Origin: Neocallimastix lanati (nom. inval.)
Taxonomy: Eukaryota > Neocallimastigomycota > Neocallimastigomycetes > Neocallimastigales > Neocallimastigaceae
Direction: 5' to 3'
Length of the DNA: 64,000 bases
Assembly: GCA_016946835.1 (NCBI GenBank)
Contig: JACVTC010000074.1
Span: 1-64,000 of the forward strand
The stretch's first letter is position 1. Every line of letters begins with the position of its first letter. Below the pieces are notes generated by a model. The model was given only the letters and a program-made list of their open reading frames with translations. It was not told the DNA's origin and searched no databases. Shown here piece by piece: positions 13,018 through 26,909 of this stretch. A program made the translations under genes and the position numbers.

Positions 13018-16000
13018 ATATTATTTATTATTATTTATTATCATATTATTATTATTATTATTATTATTTATTATTTATTATTTATTATTTATTTATTCAA
13101 TTAATTATTTATTATTTATTATTTATTATTTATTATTTATTATTTATTATTTATTATTTATTATTTATTATTTATCATTTATTATTTATCATTTATTATT
13201 TATTATTTATTATTTATCATTTATTATTTATTATTTATTATTTGTTATTTATTTATTAAATTAATTATTTATTATTTATTATTTATTATTTATTATTTAT
13301 TATTTATTAATAAATACTCTTTTTATTATTTATTATTGTATTATTTTTTATTTATTTTTTATTATTTATTATTTATTATTTATTATTTATTAATAAATAC
13401 TCTTTTTATTATTTATTATTTATTATTGTATTATTTTTTATTTATTTTTTATTATTTATTATTTATTATTTATTATTTATTATTGTATTATTTTTTATTT
13501 ATTTTTTATTATTTATTATTTATTATTTATTATTTATTATTTATTATTATTTATTATCATATTATTATTATGATTATTATTTATTATTTATTATTTATTA
13601 TTTATAATTTATTTACTATTTATTATTATTTATTATTTATTATTATTTATTATTATTATTATGATTATTATTTATTATTTATTATTTATTATTTATTATT
13701 TATTATGATTATTATTTATTATTTAATTATTTAATTATTTATTATTTATTATCATATTATTATTATTATGATTATTATTTATTATTTATTATTTATTATT
13801 TATTATTTATCATTTATTATTTATTATTTATTATTTTTTATTTATTTATTCAATTAATTATTTATTATTTATTATTTATTATTTATTATTTATTATTTAT
13901 TAATAAATACTCTTTTTATTATTTATTATTTATTATTGTATTATTTTTTATTTATTATTTATTATTTATTATTTATCATTTATTATTTATTATTTATTAT
14001 TTATCATTTATTATTTATTATTTATTATTTGTTATTTATTTATTAAATTAATTATTTATTATTTATTATTTATTATTTATTATTTATTAATAAATACTCT
14101 TTTTTTAATTTATTATTTATTATTGTATTATTTTTTATTTATTATTTATTATTTATTATTTATTATTTATTATTTATTAATAAATACTCTTTTTATTATT
14201 TATTATTTATTATTGTATTATTTTTTATTTATTTTTTATTATTTATTATTTATTATTTATTATTTATTATTTATTATTTATTATTATTTATTATCATATT
14301 ATTATTATGATTATTATTTATTATTTATTATTTATTATTTATAATTTATTTATTATTTATTATTATTTATTATTATTATTATTATTATGATTATTATTTA
14401 TTATTTACTATTTATTATTTATAATTTATTTACTATTTATTATTATTTATTATTTATTATTATTTATTATTATTATTATGATTATTATTTATTATTTATT
14501 TTTTATTATTTATTATTTATTATTTATTATTTATTATTTGTTATTTATTTATTCAATTAATTATTTATTATTTATTATTTATTATTTATTATTTATTATG
14601 ATTATTATTTATTATTTAATTATTTAATTATTTATTATTTATTATCATATTATTATTATTATGATTATTATTTATTATTTATTATTTATTATTTATTATT
14701 TATCATTTATTATTTATTATTTATTATTTTTTATTTATTTATTCAATTAATTATTTATTATTTATTATTTATTATTTATTATTTATTATTTATTAATAAA
14801 TACTCTTTTTATTATTTATTATTTATTATTGTATTATTTTTTATTTATTATTTATTATTTATTATTTATCATTTATTATTTATTATTTATTATTTATCAT
14901 TTATTATTTATTATTTATTATTTGTTATTTATTTATTAAATTAATTATTTATTATTTATTATTTATTATTTATTAATAAATACTCTTTTTTTAATTTATT
15001 ATTTATTATTGTATTATTTTTTATTTATTTTTTATTATTTATTATTTATTATTTATTATTTATTATTTATTATTTATTATTATTTATTATCATATTATTA
15101 TTATTTATTATTTATTATTTATTATTTATTATTTATTATTTATTAATAAATACTCTTTTTATTATTTATTATTTATTATTGTATTATTTTTTATTTATTA
15201 TTTATTATTTATTATTTATCATTTATTATTTATTATTTATTATTTATCATTTATTATTTATTATTTATTATTTGTTATTTATTTATTAAATTAATTATTT
15301 ATTATTTATTATTTATTATTTATTATTTATTAATAAATACTCTTTTTTTAATTTATTATTTATTATTGTATTATTTTTTATTTATTTTTTATTATTTATT
15401 ATTTATTATTTATTATTTATTATTTATTATTTATTATTATTTATTATCATATTATTATTATTATGATTATTATTTATTATTTATTATTTATTATTTATAA
15501 TTTATTTATTATTTATTATTATTTATTATTATTATTATTATTATTATGATTATTATTTATTATTTACTATTTATTATTTATAATTTATTTACTATTTATT
15601 ATTATTTATTATTTATTATTATTTATTATTATTATTATGATTATTATGATTATTATTTATTATTTATTATTTATTATTTATTATTTATTATTTATTATTT
15701 ATTATGATTATTATTTATTATTTAATTATTTAATTATTTATTATTTATTATCATATTATTATTATTATGATTATTATTTATTATTTATTATTTATTATTT
15801 ATTATTTATCATTTATTATTTATTATTTATTATTTTTTATTTATTTATTCAATTAATTATTTATTATTTATTATTTATTATTTATTATTTATTATTTATT
15901 AATAAATACTCTTTTTATTATTTATTATTTATTATTGTATTATTTTTTATTTATTATTTATTATTTATTATTTATCATTTATTATTTATTATTTATTATT

Positions 16001-19000
16001 TATCATTTATTATTTATTATTTATTATTTGTTATTTATTTATTAAATTAATTATTTATTATTTATTATTTATTATTTATTATTTATTAATAAATACTCTT
16101 TTTATTATTTATTATTTATTATTGTATTATTTTTTATTTATTTTTTATTATTTATTATTTATTATTTATTATTTATTAATTAATACTCTTTTTATTATTT
16201 ATTATTTATTATTGTATTATTTTTTATTTATTTTTTATTATTTATTATTTATTATTTATTATTTATTATTTATTATTTATTATTATTTATTATCATATTA
16301 TTATTATGATTATTATTTATTATTTATTATTTATTATTTATAATTTATTTATTATTTATTATTATTTATTATTATTATTATTATTATTATGATTATTATT
16401 TATTATTTACTATTTATTATTTATAATTTATTTACTATTTATTATTATTTATTATTTATTATTATTTATTATTATTATTTATTATTTATTATTTATTTTT
16501 TATTATTTATTATTTATTATTTATTATTTATTATTTGTTATTTATTTATTCAATTAATTATTTATTATTTATTATTTATTATTTATTATTAATTATTTAT
16601 TAATAAATACTCTTTTTATTATTTATTATTTATTATTGTATTATTTTTTATTTATTTTTTATTATTTATTATTTATTATTTTTTATTTATTTATTCAATT
16701 AATTATTTATTATTTATTATTTATTATTTATTATTTATTATTTATTAATAAATACTCTTTTTATTATTTATTATTTATTATTGTATTATTTTTTATTTAT
16801 TATTTATTATTTATTATTTATTATTTATTATTTATTATTTGTTATTTATTTATTAAATTAATTATTTATTATTTATTATTTATTATTTATTATTTATTAA
16901 TAAATACTCTTTTTTTAATTTATTATTTATTATTGTATTATTTTTTATTTATTTTTTATTATTTATTATTTATTATTTATTATTTATTATTTATTATTTA
17001 TTATTATTTATTATCATATTATTATTATTTATTATTTATTATTTATTATTTATTATTTATTATTTATTAATAAATACTCTTTTTATTATTTATTATTTAT
17101 TATTGTATTATTTTTTATTTATTATTTATTATTTATTATTTATCATTTATTATTTATTATTTATTATTTATCATTTATTATTTATTATTTATTATTTGTT
17201 ATTTATTTATTAAATTAATTATTTATTATTTATTATTTATTATTTATTATTTATTAATAAATACTCTTTTTTTAATTTATTATTTATTATTGTATTATTT
17301 TTTATTTATTTTTTATTATTTATTATTTATTATTTATTATTTATTATTTATTATTTATTATTATTTATTATCATATTATTATTATTATGATTATTATTTA
17401 TTATTTATTATTTATTATTTATAATTTATTTATTATTTATTATTATTTATTATTATTATTATTATTATTATGATTATTATTTATTATTTACTATTTATTA
17501 TTTATAATTTATTTACTATTTATTATTATTTATTATTTATTATTATTTATTATTATTATTATGATTATTATGATTATTATTTATTATTTATTATTTATTA
17601 TTTATTATTTATTATTTATTATTTATTATGATTATTATTTATTATTTAATTATTTAATTATTTATTATTTATTATCATATTATTATTATTATGATTATTA
17701 TTTATTATTTATTATTTATTATTTATTATTTATCATTTATTATTTATTATTTATTATTTTTTATTTATTTATTCAATTAATTATTTATTATTTATTATTT
17801 ATTATTTATTATTTATTATTTATTAATAAATACTCTTTTTATTATTTATTATTTATTATTGTATTATTTTTTATTTATTATTTATTATTTATTATTTATC
17901 ATTTATTATTTATTATTTATTATTTATCATTTATTATTTATTATTTATTATTTGTTATTTATTTATTAAATTAATTATTTATTATTTATTATTTATTATT
18001 TATTATTTATTAATAAATACTCTTTTTATTATTTATTATTTATTATTGTATTATTTTTTATTTATTTTTTATTATTTATTATTTATTATTTATTATTTAT
18101 TAATTAATACTCTTTTTATTATTTATTATTTATTATTGTATTATTTTTTATTTATTTTTTATTATTTATTATTTATTATTTATTATTTATTATTTATTAT
18201 TTATTATTATTTATTATCATATTATTATTATGATTATTATTTATTATTTATTATTTATTATTTATTATTAATTATTTATTAATAAATACTCTTTTTATTA
18301 TTTATTATTTATTATTGTATTATTTTTTATTTATTTTTTATTATTTATTATTTATTATTTTTTATTTATTTATTCAATTAATTATTTATTATTTATTATT
18401 TATTATTTATTATTTATTATTTATTAATAAATACTCTTTTTATTATTTATTATTTATTATTGTATTATTTTTTATTTATTATTTATTATTTATTATTTAT
18501 TATTTATTATTTATTATTTGTTATTTATTTATTAAATTAATTATTTATTATTTATTATTTATTATTTATTATTTATTAATAAATACTCTTTTTTTAATTT
18601 ATTATTTATTATTGTATTATTTTTTATTTATTTTTTATTATTTATTATTTATTATTTATTATTTATTATTTATTATTTATTATTATTTATTATCATATTA
18701 TTATTATTTATTATTTATTATTTATTATTTATTATTTATTATTTATTAATAAATACTCTTTTTATTATTTATTATTTATTATTGTATTATTTTTTATTTA
18801 TTATTTATTATTTATTATTTATCATTTATTATTTATTATTTATTATTTATCATTTATTATTTATTATTTATTATTTGTTATTTATTTATTAAATTAATTA
18901 TTTATTATTTATTATTTATTATTTATTATTTATTAATAAATACTCTTTTTTTAATTTATTATTTATTATTGTATTATTTTTTATTTATTTTTTATTATTT

Positions 19001-20394
19001 ATTATTTATTATTTATTATTTATTATTTATTATTTATTATTATTTATTATCATATTATTATTATTATGATTATTATTTATTATTTATTATTTATTATTTA
19101 TAATTTATTTATTATTTATTATTATTTATTATTATTATTATTATTATTATGATTATTATTTATTATTTACTATTTATTATTTATAATTTATTTACTATTT
19201 ATTATTATTTATTATTTATTATTATTTATTATTATTATTATGATTATTATGATTATTATTTATTATTTATTATTTATTATTTATTATTTATTATTTATTA
19301 TTTATTATGATTATTATTTATTATTTAATTATTTAATTATTTATTATTTATTATCATATTATTATTATTATGATTATTATTTATTATTTATTATTTATTA
19401 TTTATTATTTATCATTTATTATTTATTATTTATTATTTTTTATTTATTTATTCAATTAATTATTTATTATTTATTATTTATTATTTATTATTTATTATTT
19501 ATTAATAAATACTCTTTTTATTATTTATTATTTATTATTGTATTATTTTTTATTTATTATTTATTATTTATTATTTATCATTTATTATTTATTATTTATT
19601 ATTTATCATTTATTATTTATTATTTATTATTTGTTATTTATTTATTAAATTAATTATTTATTATTTATTATTTATTATTTATTATTTATTAATAAATACT
19701 CTTTTTATTATTTATTATTTATTATTGTATTATTTTTTATTTATTTTTTATTATTTATTATTTATTATTTATTATTTATTAATTAATACTCTTTTTATTA
19801 TTTATTATTTATTATTGTATTATTTTTTATTTATTTTTTATTATTTATTATTTATTATTTATTATTTATTATTTATTATTTATTATTATTTATTATCATA
19901 TTATTATTATGATTATTATTTATTATTTATTATTTATTATTTATAATTTATTTATTATTTATTATTATTTATTATTATTATTATTATTATTATGATTATT
20001 ATTTATTATTTACTATTTATTATTTATAATTTATTTACTATTTATTATTATTTATTATTTATTATTATTTATTATTATTATTATGATTATTATTTATTAT
20101 TTATTTTTTATTATTTATTATTTATTATTTATTATTTATTATTTGTTATTTATTTATTCAATTAATTATTTATTATTTATTATTTATTATTTATTATTAA
20201 TTATTTATTAATAAATACTCTTTTTATTATTTATTATTTATTATTGTATTATTTTTTATTTATTTTTTATTATTTATTATTTATTATTTATTATTTATTA
20301 TTTTTTATTTATTATTATTTATTATCATTATTATGATTATGATTATTATTTATTATTTATTATTTATTATTTATTATTTATTTATTATTTATTA

Positions 20395-20430
<36 letters not shown>

Positions 20431-21285
20431 TATTATTTACTATTTATCATTTATAATTTATTTACTATTTATTATTATTTATTATTTATTATTATTTATT
20501 ATTATTATTATGATTATTATGATTATTATTTATTATTTATTATTTATTATTTATTATTTATTATGATTATTATTTATTATTTATTATTTAATTATTTAAT
20601 TATTTATTATTTATTATTATTATTATTATTATGATTATTATTTATTATTTATTATTATTATTATTATTATTTATTATTTATTATTTATTATTTATTATTA
20701 TTTATTATCATATTATTATTATTATGATTATTATTTATTATTTATTATTTATAATTTATAATTTATTTATTATTTATTATTATTTATTATTTATTATTAT
20801 TTATTATTATTATTATTAATTATTAATTATTTATTATTTAATTATTCAATTATTTATTATTTATTATTTATTATTTATTATTTATTATTTATTATTTATT
20901 ATTTATTATTTATTATTTATTATTTATTATTTATTATTTATTATTTATTATTTATTATTTATAATTTATTTATTATTTATTATTATTAATTATTTATTAT
21001 TTAATTATTCAATTATTTATTATTTATTATTTATTATTTATTATTTATAATTTATTATTTATTATTTATAATTTATTATTTATTATTTATTATTTATTAT
21101 GTATTATTTATTATTTATTATTTATTATTTATTATTTATTATTTATTGTTTTTTATTTATTATTATTTATTATCATTATTATGATTATGATTATTATTTA
21201 TTATTTATTATTTATTATGTATTATTTATTATTTATTATTTATTATTTATTATGTATTATTTATTATTTATTATTTATTTATTTA
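13018..21285. repeat. AT-only satellite-like array, TTATTTA-type with higher-order repeats
   Basis: About 8.3 kb built from TTATTTA/TTATTAT words with landmark segments such as AATAAATACTCTTTTT, TATTGTATTATTTTTTATTT, TTATCATATTATTATTATGA and CAATTAATTATTTATT in a repeating order. Identical long segments recur with period 1679 bp (16636 and 18315; 17561 and 19240; 18046 and 19725) and 1924 bp (15637 and 17561; 16122 and 18046). The two spacings differ by an inserted or deleted 245-bp segment. Open frames here (YYLLFII-type peptides) are by-products of composition, not genes. The array could be centromeric, subtelomeric or another heterochromatic satellite; the sequence does not decide. Confidence 0.9.
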
Positions 21286-22674
21286 AAATTTAATTATTTG
21301 TTAATTTGTTATGTATAAATATCAATTATTATTAGTTATATTTAAATAATAAATAATATTTAAATAATATTTATATATTTATTTATATTTGTTTATATAA
21401 AAATTAAAACTTTTTATATATAATAAATTAATTAAAAATTAAATCAATTATTATTTTTATAATTTAATTTATAATTCAAAATTAAATAGTAATATAAAAT
21501 TATTTATTTAAAATTTATATAATTAAAAATTATTTAAAAATAATTTTATTTGAATATGTGAAACAAATAAAAAATGTAAAAGTTTATTGACATACAATGT
21601 ATTAAGTTAATTGTACAAGCCACGATTCAAACATATACATTCATTTAATTTGTATTAGTAAAATCATTGAAATTTTTCAGTAACTCTTTATCATAAAATA
21701 TATTAATAAACCATACATATTATGAACTAAAAGTTCATGGCTCTTAGCATATTAAGAATATCAATGACATCTCTCAAAAGGATTCTAATAAAGAAGAATC
21801 CTAAGTCGGACTCAAAAATTATGTTACTACTTGAAATTCTACATATAAAAATATATTCTTTAATTGATTATCATCCATGCCATATAAAAAAAAAATTATA
21901 ACTAAAATTGAAATATAAATTTCATTATTATCAAAAATTAAAAATTATGAAATATAGCTCTAAATCATTACTCCTACAATAATAACTGTTGGGTACTAAT
22001 TTGAAATGGATACCCATTATGTGTGTATGTATATTTGTATTTTTATTTAATGAAATATTGATTTTCTTAAATAAAATAAAATATATTATTCATTAATAAA
22101 AATTAATTAATATTTAAATTTAAATTTCCATTATGAATTAAATTACTTTCAGTAAATTAAATTAAATTTAAATTTTTTAAATTCCGAATTTAAATCTATA
22201 AAAATGAATTAATCATCTTAAAATAATCTATATTAAAATATACGTTTTAAGATTTTGAAATTTTAATTCTTAATACTATATTTAAGAATTAAATATTTTT
22301 TTTTGGAATTTAGAAAATTAACTAAATTTAGATATGAATTGTATACTTGAAATACTCAGAAAATTACTCCAAGGCTATAATCAGATATCATAATCACAAT
22401 ATAGTTTTGGTATTGAAATAATTTAAAATAAAAGAAAATATAATTTAAAAATTTATATTTAAAAATAGATAAATAATTTCAAAATTAAAAAATTTATATT
22501 TAAAAATAGACAGATCATTTCAAATTTAAAAATAATTCAATATTATCTTAAATTATTTTATTTCACATAAGCAATATAAATTAACAATGATTCCAATTCC
22601 AATGGGAGTTTATTATGTTTTATTATTTGTATATATAAAAGTACTAATAGAAGTACTATTAATAAAAAATAGAC
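21286..22674. other. AT-rich intergenic region with two perfect short hairpins
   Basis: No coding pattern. Less AT-rich islands lie near 21610-21650 (CAAGCCACGATTC, resembling part of the copia LTR at 24.8 kb, so possibly an old solo LTR), 21720-21830 (two perfect hairpins: ATGAACT/AGTTCAT and AGGATTCT/AGAATCCT) and 21985-22030 (TGTTGGGTACT..., an LTR-like start). The rest is A/T-rich flank upstream of the glycosyltransferase gene. Confidence 0.5.
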
Positions 22675-23838
22675 ATGTTGTTACAAAACAAAATTTTTTG
22701 GGCAATTAATATTCTAGAATTTCTTATATTATTATTGCCCAAATTTGTTTTATGTGATAAATGCTATAGTAATGGTAATATGGGAATTTGTATTGAAAAA
22801 AGTAAATGTAATAATAGTATTACTGATAACGTAAAATGTCCAGGAAATAATAATTTTGTGTGTTGTGTTCTTGAAACAACAGCGAATAAAAATAATATTA
22901 TAAGAAATACTCGACATAGAGTAATTAATTATTTAAATGTAAAGAAAAATAAAAGATATTGCAAAAAATGTCTAAATCTAAAAGGAAAGAAAGGACTAGA
23001 TTGTTATAATAGATGCCCAGCTTTTAAAATACTAAGTTCATTAAATATTTTATCATCTGAAGAAACAGTGGATGATATTATCAATAATAAAAAATCAATT
23101 TCCAGATTTGGTGATGGAGAATTTGATCTTATTTTTGGCAAAGGGATTGGTTTCCAAAAATTTGATAAAAATATGTCTAAAAGATTGACAGATATTTTAC
23201 AGAGTAACAAGGAAGGTTTAATTATTGCGATACCTATTACTTTAAAAACGGTAAAAACTAATAATAATTTTTGGAAAAACTTTATTTCAAAATATCAATA
23301 CAAATTAATAAACCTATTTAATTTTAATAAAATATATGGTAATGCTGGAATATCACGATTTTATAATTTTAATAGTAATGGCAATTTTGTGTTAAATTAT
23401 ATAAATAAATTAAAACTAATTTGGGATAAAAAGGACGTAGTTATAATCGAGGGAGAAAAATCAAGATTTGGATTCAATAATGATTTACTTAACAATACAA
23501 AAACAATACAAAGAATATTATGTCCTGTAAAAAATGCATATAATGTATATGAAAAAATATACAATGAAGCTTTAAAAATTAATAAAGATAAATTAATTTT
23601 AATAGCTTTAGGTCCTACTGCCACAATATTAGCTTATGACTTACATAATGTTGGATACCAAGCTATTGATATAGGCCATGCAGATATTTCGTATGAATGG
23701 TTTTTAAGAAATGCTACACATAAAATCAAAATAGATAACAAATATGTTAATGAAGCATGTGGTGGTGGTACAAACATAGAAGATATTACAGATAAAAGTT
23801 ATTATGATCAAATTTTAGTGAAGATACTAAATGAATAA
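22675..23838 (+). CDS. Secreted GT-D fold glycosyltransferase (DUF1792 type) with Cys-rich N-terminal domain
   Basis: A 387-residue protein without introns. Residues 1-26 form a hydrophobic signal peptide. Residues 27-64 hold seven cysteines in the pattern C-x2-C...GIC...SKC...KCPGNNNFVCC, which resembles the small Cys-rich module found before catalytic domains in many secreted fungal lysozyme and peptidase-like proteins. After a linker with two Cys pairs (96-114), residues from about 118 to 387 match the GT-D/DUF1792 family of bacterial glycosyltransferases: RFGDGEF at 144-150 (the family's acidic D-x-E motif), then VVIIEGEKSRFG, CPVKNAYNVYEKI, ALGPTATILAYDL and IDIGHADISYEWFLRNAT. Studied bacterial members add glucose to O-linked glycans of surface adhesins. 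An ER or secretory-pathway sugar transferase is inferred here; the acceptor is unknown. The close bacterial match in a fungus suggests horizontal transfer followed by capture of a fungal leader. Confidence 0.85.
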   Translation: MLLQNKIFWAINILEFLILLLPKFVLCDKCYSNGNMGICIEKSKCNNSITDNVKCPGNNNFVCCVLETTANKNNIIRNTRHRVINYLNVKKNKRYCKKCLNLKGKKGLDCYNRCPAFKILSSLNILSSEETVDDIINNKKSISRFGDGEFDLIFGKGIGFQKFDKNMSKRLTDILQSNKEGLIIAIPITLKTVKTNNNFWKNFISKYQYKLINLFNFNKIYGNAGISRFYNFNSNGNFVLNYINKLKLIWDKKDVVIIEGEKSRFGFNNDLLNNTKTIQRILCPVKNAYNVYEKIYNEALKINKDKLILIALGPTATILAYDLHNVGYQAIDIGHADISYEWFLRNATHKIKIDNKYVNEACGGGTNIEDITDKSYYDQILVKILNE

Positions 23839-24714
23839 TTTAATAGATTCATAAAATAAATTATATTCAAAATTTAATATATTAATATTGATTTTATGAA
23901 TATAATTAATATGAATTTTTATTACAATTTTTATTATTGACAATTTAAAAATTTTTCAAGTGACTTCCTAGAGTAATCAGTTTTACATTATATAAATGTT
24001 ATTGTAAATAAAAAATTAATTATTTATAAAAGAAAAAATTTTTAATTTTTTTAATTTTTTTTTTAATTTTTTTTTTTAATTTTTTTTTTTATTTTTATAT
24101 AATAAATTTTAAAAAATTGGAAACTCTCACTTTTATCTTTGATTTTAAAATAAAAAATAATATATAATATTTAACGAGATGTAATAGAACTCATATTTTA
24201 TATTTAAATTTTATTTTATTAATAAAATTTTATATTTTATTATTATAATTTTATATTTTATTATTAAATTAATAATTTATTATTTAAAAAAAGGAATTGG
24301 AAATTTATTATTTAAATTTTAAATTTAAATATTAAAAAATTTTTATATTAATAAAAATTTATATTTTAATATTAAAATTTAAATATTTACTAATAAATTT
24401 ATTTTATTATTATTAAAAATTTATTATTTTAATTTTATATTTTATTAATAAAATTTTATATTTTAATATTAAATTTTAAATGTTTATTAATAAAATTTAT
24501 TATATTATTATAAAAAATTTATTATATAAATTTTATAATGTTAATAAAATATAAAATTTAAATAATAAATTTTTTATAATAAAAATATAAATTTAAATAA
24601 TAAATTTTATATAATTAATAAAATATAAAAATTAAATAATAAATTTTTTATAATAATAAATATTTATATTTAAATATTAATTTATTATAAAAAATTTGTT
24701 ATTTAAATTTTTTA
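23839..24714. other. AT-rich intergenic stretch
   Basis: Almost pure A/T, with poly-T runs near 24050-24090 and many AATTTTATA-type inverted words around 24200-24700. No genes or recognisable elements. It ends at the TTTTA target duplication of the copia element. Confidence 0.6.
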
Positions 24715-24719
24715 TTTTA

Positions 24720-24953
24720 TGTTAACTTTATTAATATAAAGTTATATTCTAGCTTAGGTTTAATAAAATATTAAATTAAATTATATTAAATACATTGTAA
24801 TTATAAATTAAATATAAATTAATATGTATCTAGAACAAGCCACAATTAAATATAAATACATGTAATTTTCTCTGTACTTTAAATCTTTGTTAACCATTTA
24901 TTTATATTCTATAAATAATAAATTCATATTAATTAATAAAACAATCTTTAATA
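24720..24953 (+). repeat. 5' LTR of the copia element
   Basis: The 234-bp repeat begins TGTTAAC and ends CAATCTTTAATA. It carries the CAAGCCACAATTAAATA word near 24837. It differs from the 3' LTR at about two sites (ATTAAA versus TTTAAT context near 24790, and AATAAAAC versus TTAAAAC near the end), so the insertion should be recent. Confidence 0.93.
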
Positions 24954-24978
24954 GATTAAGAGTCTCAAGCAACCGAAA

Positions 24979-26407
24979 ATGTCTGACAGCGCTGAATGTT
25001 TCGTTTACAAGGGTTCCAACTTCAAAATGTGGAAAAAGTTACTCATTAACATTTTGAAAGCCAAAGATCTCTCTGATTACGCCACAACCAATATTTTCAA
25101 TGAAGCCGATAGAGACCATGAAAACTTTGGGGAAATTGATAAAAACAACTCAAAGGTTGTTGCTATTATCATCAAGTCTGTGGATGAATCAATTTATCAA
25201 GATATTGAGGATTTAGAATCTGCTTTTGATATGATCAAGAAGCTGGAAGAGATTAACCAAGAGACAGATGAACTAATTGTAGAAAAATTAATAAAGAAAC
25301 TGAAAATTATGAAGCCTCGAAACTATATGGAAGTTTTAAAATGTTTATCTGACATGTTACACTTTTAATAAACTTAAAACCGCCAATTACGATATGAGTG
25401 AAAATGACAAGATCCAATATATGTTCAAGGCGCTACCAAAGGAATTACAAATTGCTTTCCTGCCTGAACCTGGTAAAACAGCTGAAGAATATTATGATCT
25501 CATCAAATCAAGAAATATATTTATTAGATGCATGAATGAACAAAAAATAATCAAGCCACAAATTAACCATAATAATCGTAACAATTATAATAACTACGAT
25601 GATCCCATGGATTTAGACCTAGTATTTAACAAAAATAATAGATATAAAAGCCACAGACAAAATAATTCTCAACGAAGAAGAATTCCAAATAAATACTGTC
25701 ATATTTATAACCAACGTGGTCATTTAACAAATGAATACCATTACAACGGGAGAACAAACGGAACCATGGATCAAACTAAATTTAATAATAATAATAATAA
25801 TAACTATAATAACAGATTTAATAACAATAATTATAATAATAATAAATTTAATAACAATTATGATAAAAATAATAATAAAAATTATAAAAATAATAATAAA
25901 AATTATAATAAAAATTATAAAAATCGTAATAATTATATTAATAACATTGAAAATAACAATTTACCTGTTGATTATGATGATGACATAAATTATGAAAATT
26001 TAAGTCACATGATTAACAATAGTCTTGATAGTGTTGAATTTTGTAATAACTTAAATAAATCTAATCATAACCTTAATAATTATAAAAATGATAAAAATAA
26101 ATTAAATAAAAATTTTAATAATAATCTTAATAATTATGAAAGTAAAAATAATAATTTACATAAAGAACTTAATAATGATATAAATTACACTAATAATGCT
26201 AATTATATTAATAATTATGATAACAATAACAATTTCCCTACTAATGACAACAACGAATCAACTTGGATCTATGATTCTGGTGCAATTGTTCATATTACTA
26301 ATGACCGAAGTTTATTAACTAACTTTAAAAAATACAAAATTAATTTAACATTTGGTACATACAAAGGCTCAATTAACGGTTATAACAATAAAAGTATTTT
26401 ATTTTAG
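24979..26407 (+). pseudogene. copia gag and protease region (frameshifted)
   Basis: The Gag-like start MSDSAECFVYKGSNFKMWKK reads to 25368, where a one-base shift in a run near CACTTTTAATAAAC breaks the frame. Gag resumes as ANYDMSENDKIQYMFKALP. A zinc-knuckle remnant lies at 25697-25738, but two of its cysteine positions are Tyr (TAT at 25706, TAC at 25736). A very Asn-rich segment follows (about 25.77-26.25 kb). The aspartic protease motif WIYDSGAIVHIT lies near 26265-26300. The frame then shifts near 26400. Confidence 0.88.
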
Positions 26408-26909
26408 GCACACAAACAAAAATTTAATTAGTGGTATACAATTTGCCTACACTGAATTAATATCAATTACTAAACTTATTAACAATGAGCCACATCTTAT
26501 CATTACGGATAATGATAATAATATTATTAATACTTATAGGTCAATTGATGGAAGAAACACATTTAGAATCAAAATAAATAATAAATATAATAACTTAATT
26601 ATGAACACCGATAATGATAATCTTTGGCATAGAAGACTTGGTCGCTTCTATCACAAAGATTTATCAAAATTTATAAAGGAACACACCACAAGTCATAATA
26701 ACAATGACAATAATTGTATTACGTATGGAATAGCTAAAATGAAAAGGTTACCTCACAACAGAGTAACTCCTAAAGCTGCCAAGTTATTAGATGTTATTCA
26801 CTCCGACATTGTTGGTCCTTTCCCGGATTCGTTTTTTGGTTTTAAATTCATCATTATTTTCATTGATGAATTCTCTAGGAAAGCCTGGATTTTTACTATT
26901 GTAATGAAA
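26400..26909 (+). pseudogene. copia integrase, N-terminal half
   Basis: Continues the polyprotein in another frame. It shows the GAG-pre-integrase block NLWHRRLGRFYHKDL, in which the usual LGH is LGR, and CITYGIAKMKRL, in which the second zinc-binding Cys is Tyr (TAT at 26724). The integrase core starts LLDVIHSDIVGPFPDSFFGF with the first catalytic Asp (HSD), then IIIFIDEFSRKAWIFTIVMK. Coding stops abruptly at 26909, where a foreign AT-rich segment begins. Confidence 0.88.

Noticed and set aside
13018-21285. Possible CRISPR array because of regular repeats
   Set aside because: There are no unique spacers; it is an A/T-only satellite in a fungal genome.
13336-21293. Many open frames of YYLLFII / YYFLFIFYYLL peptides
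   Set aside because: They are translations of the AT-only satellite. The same peptides recur with the repeat period and have no gene-like composition.
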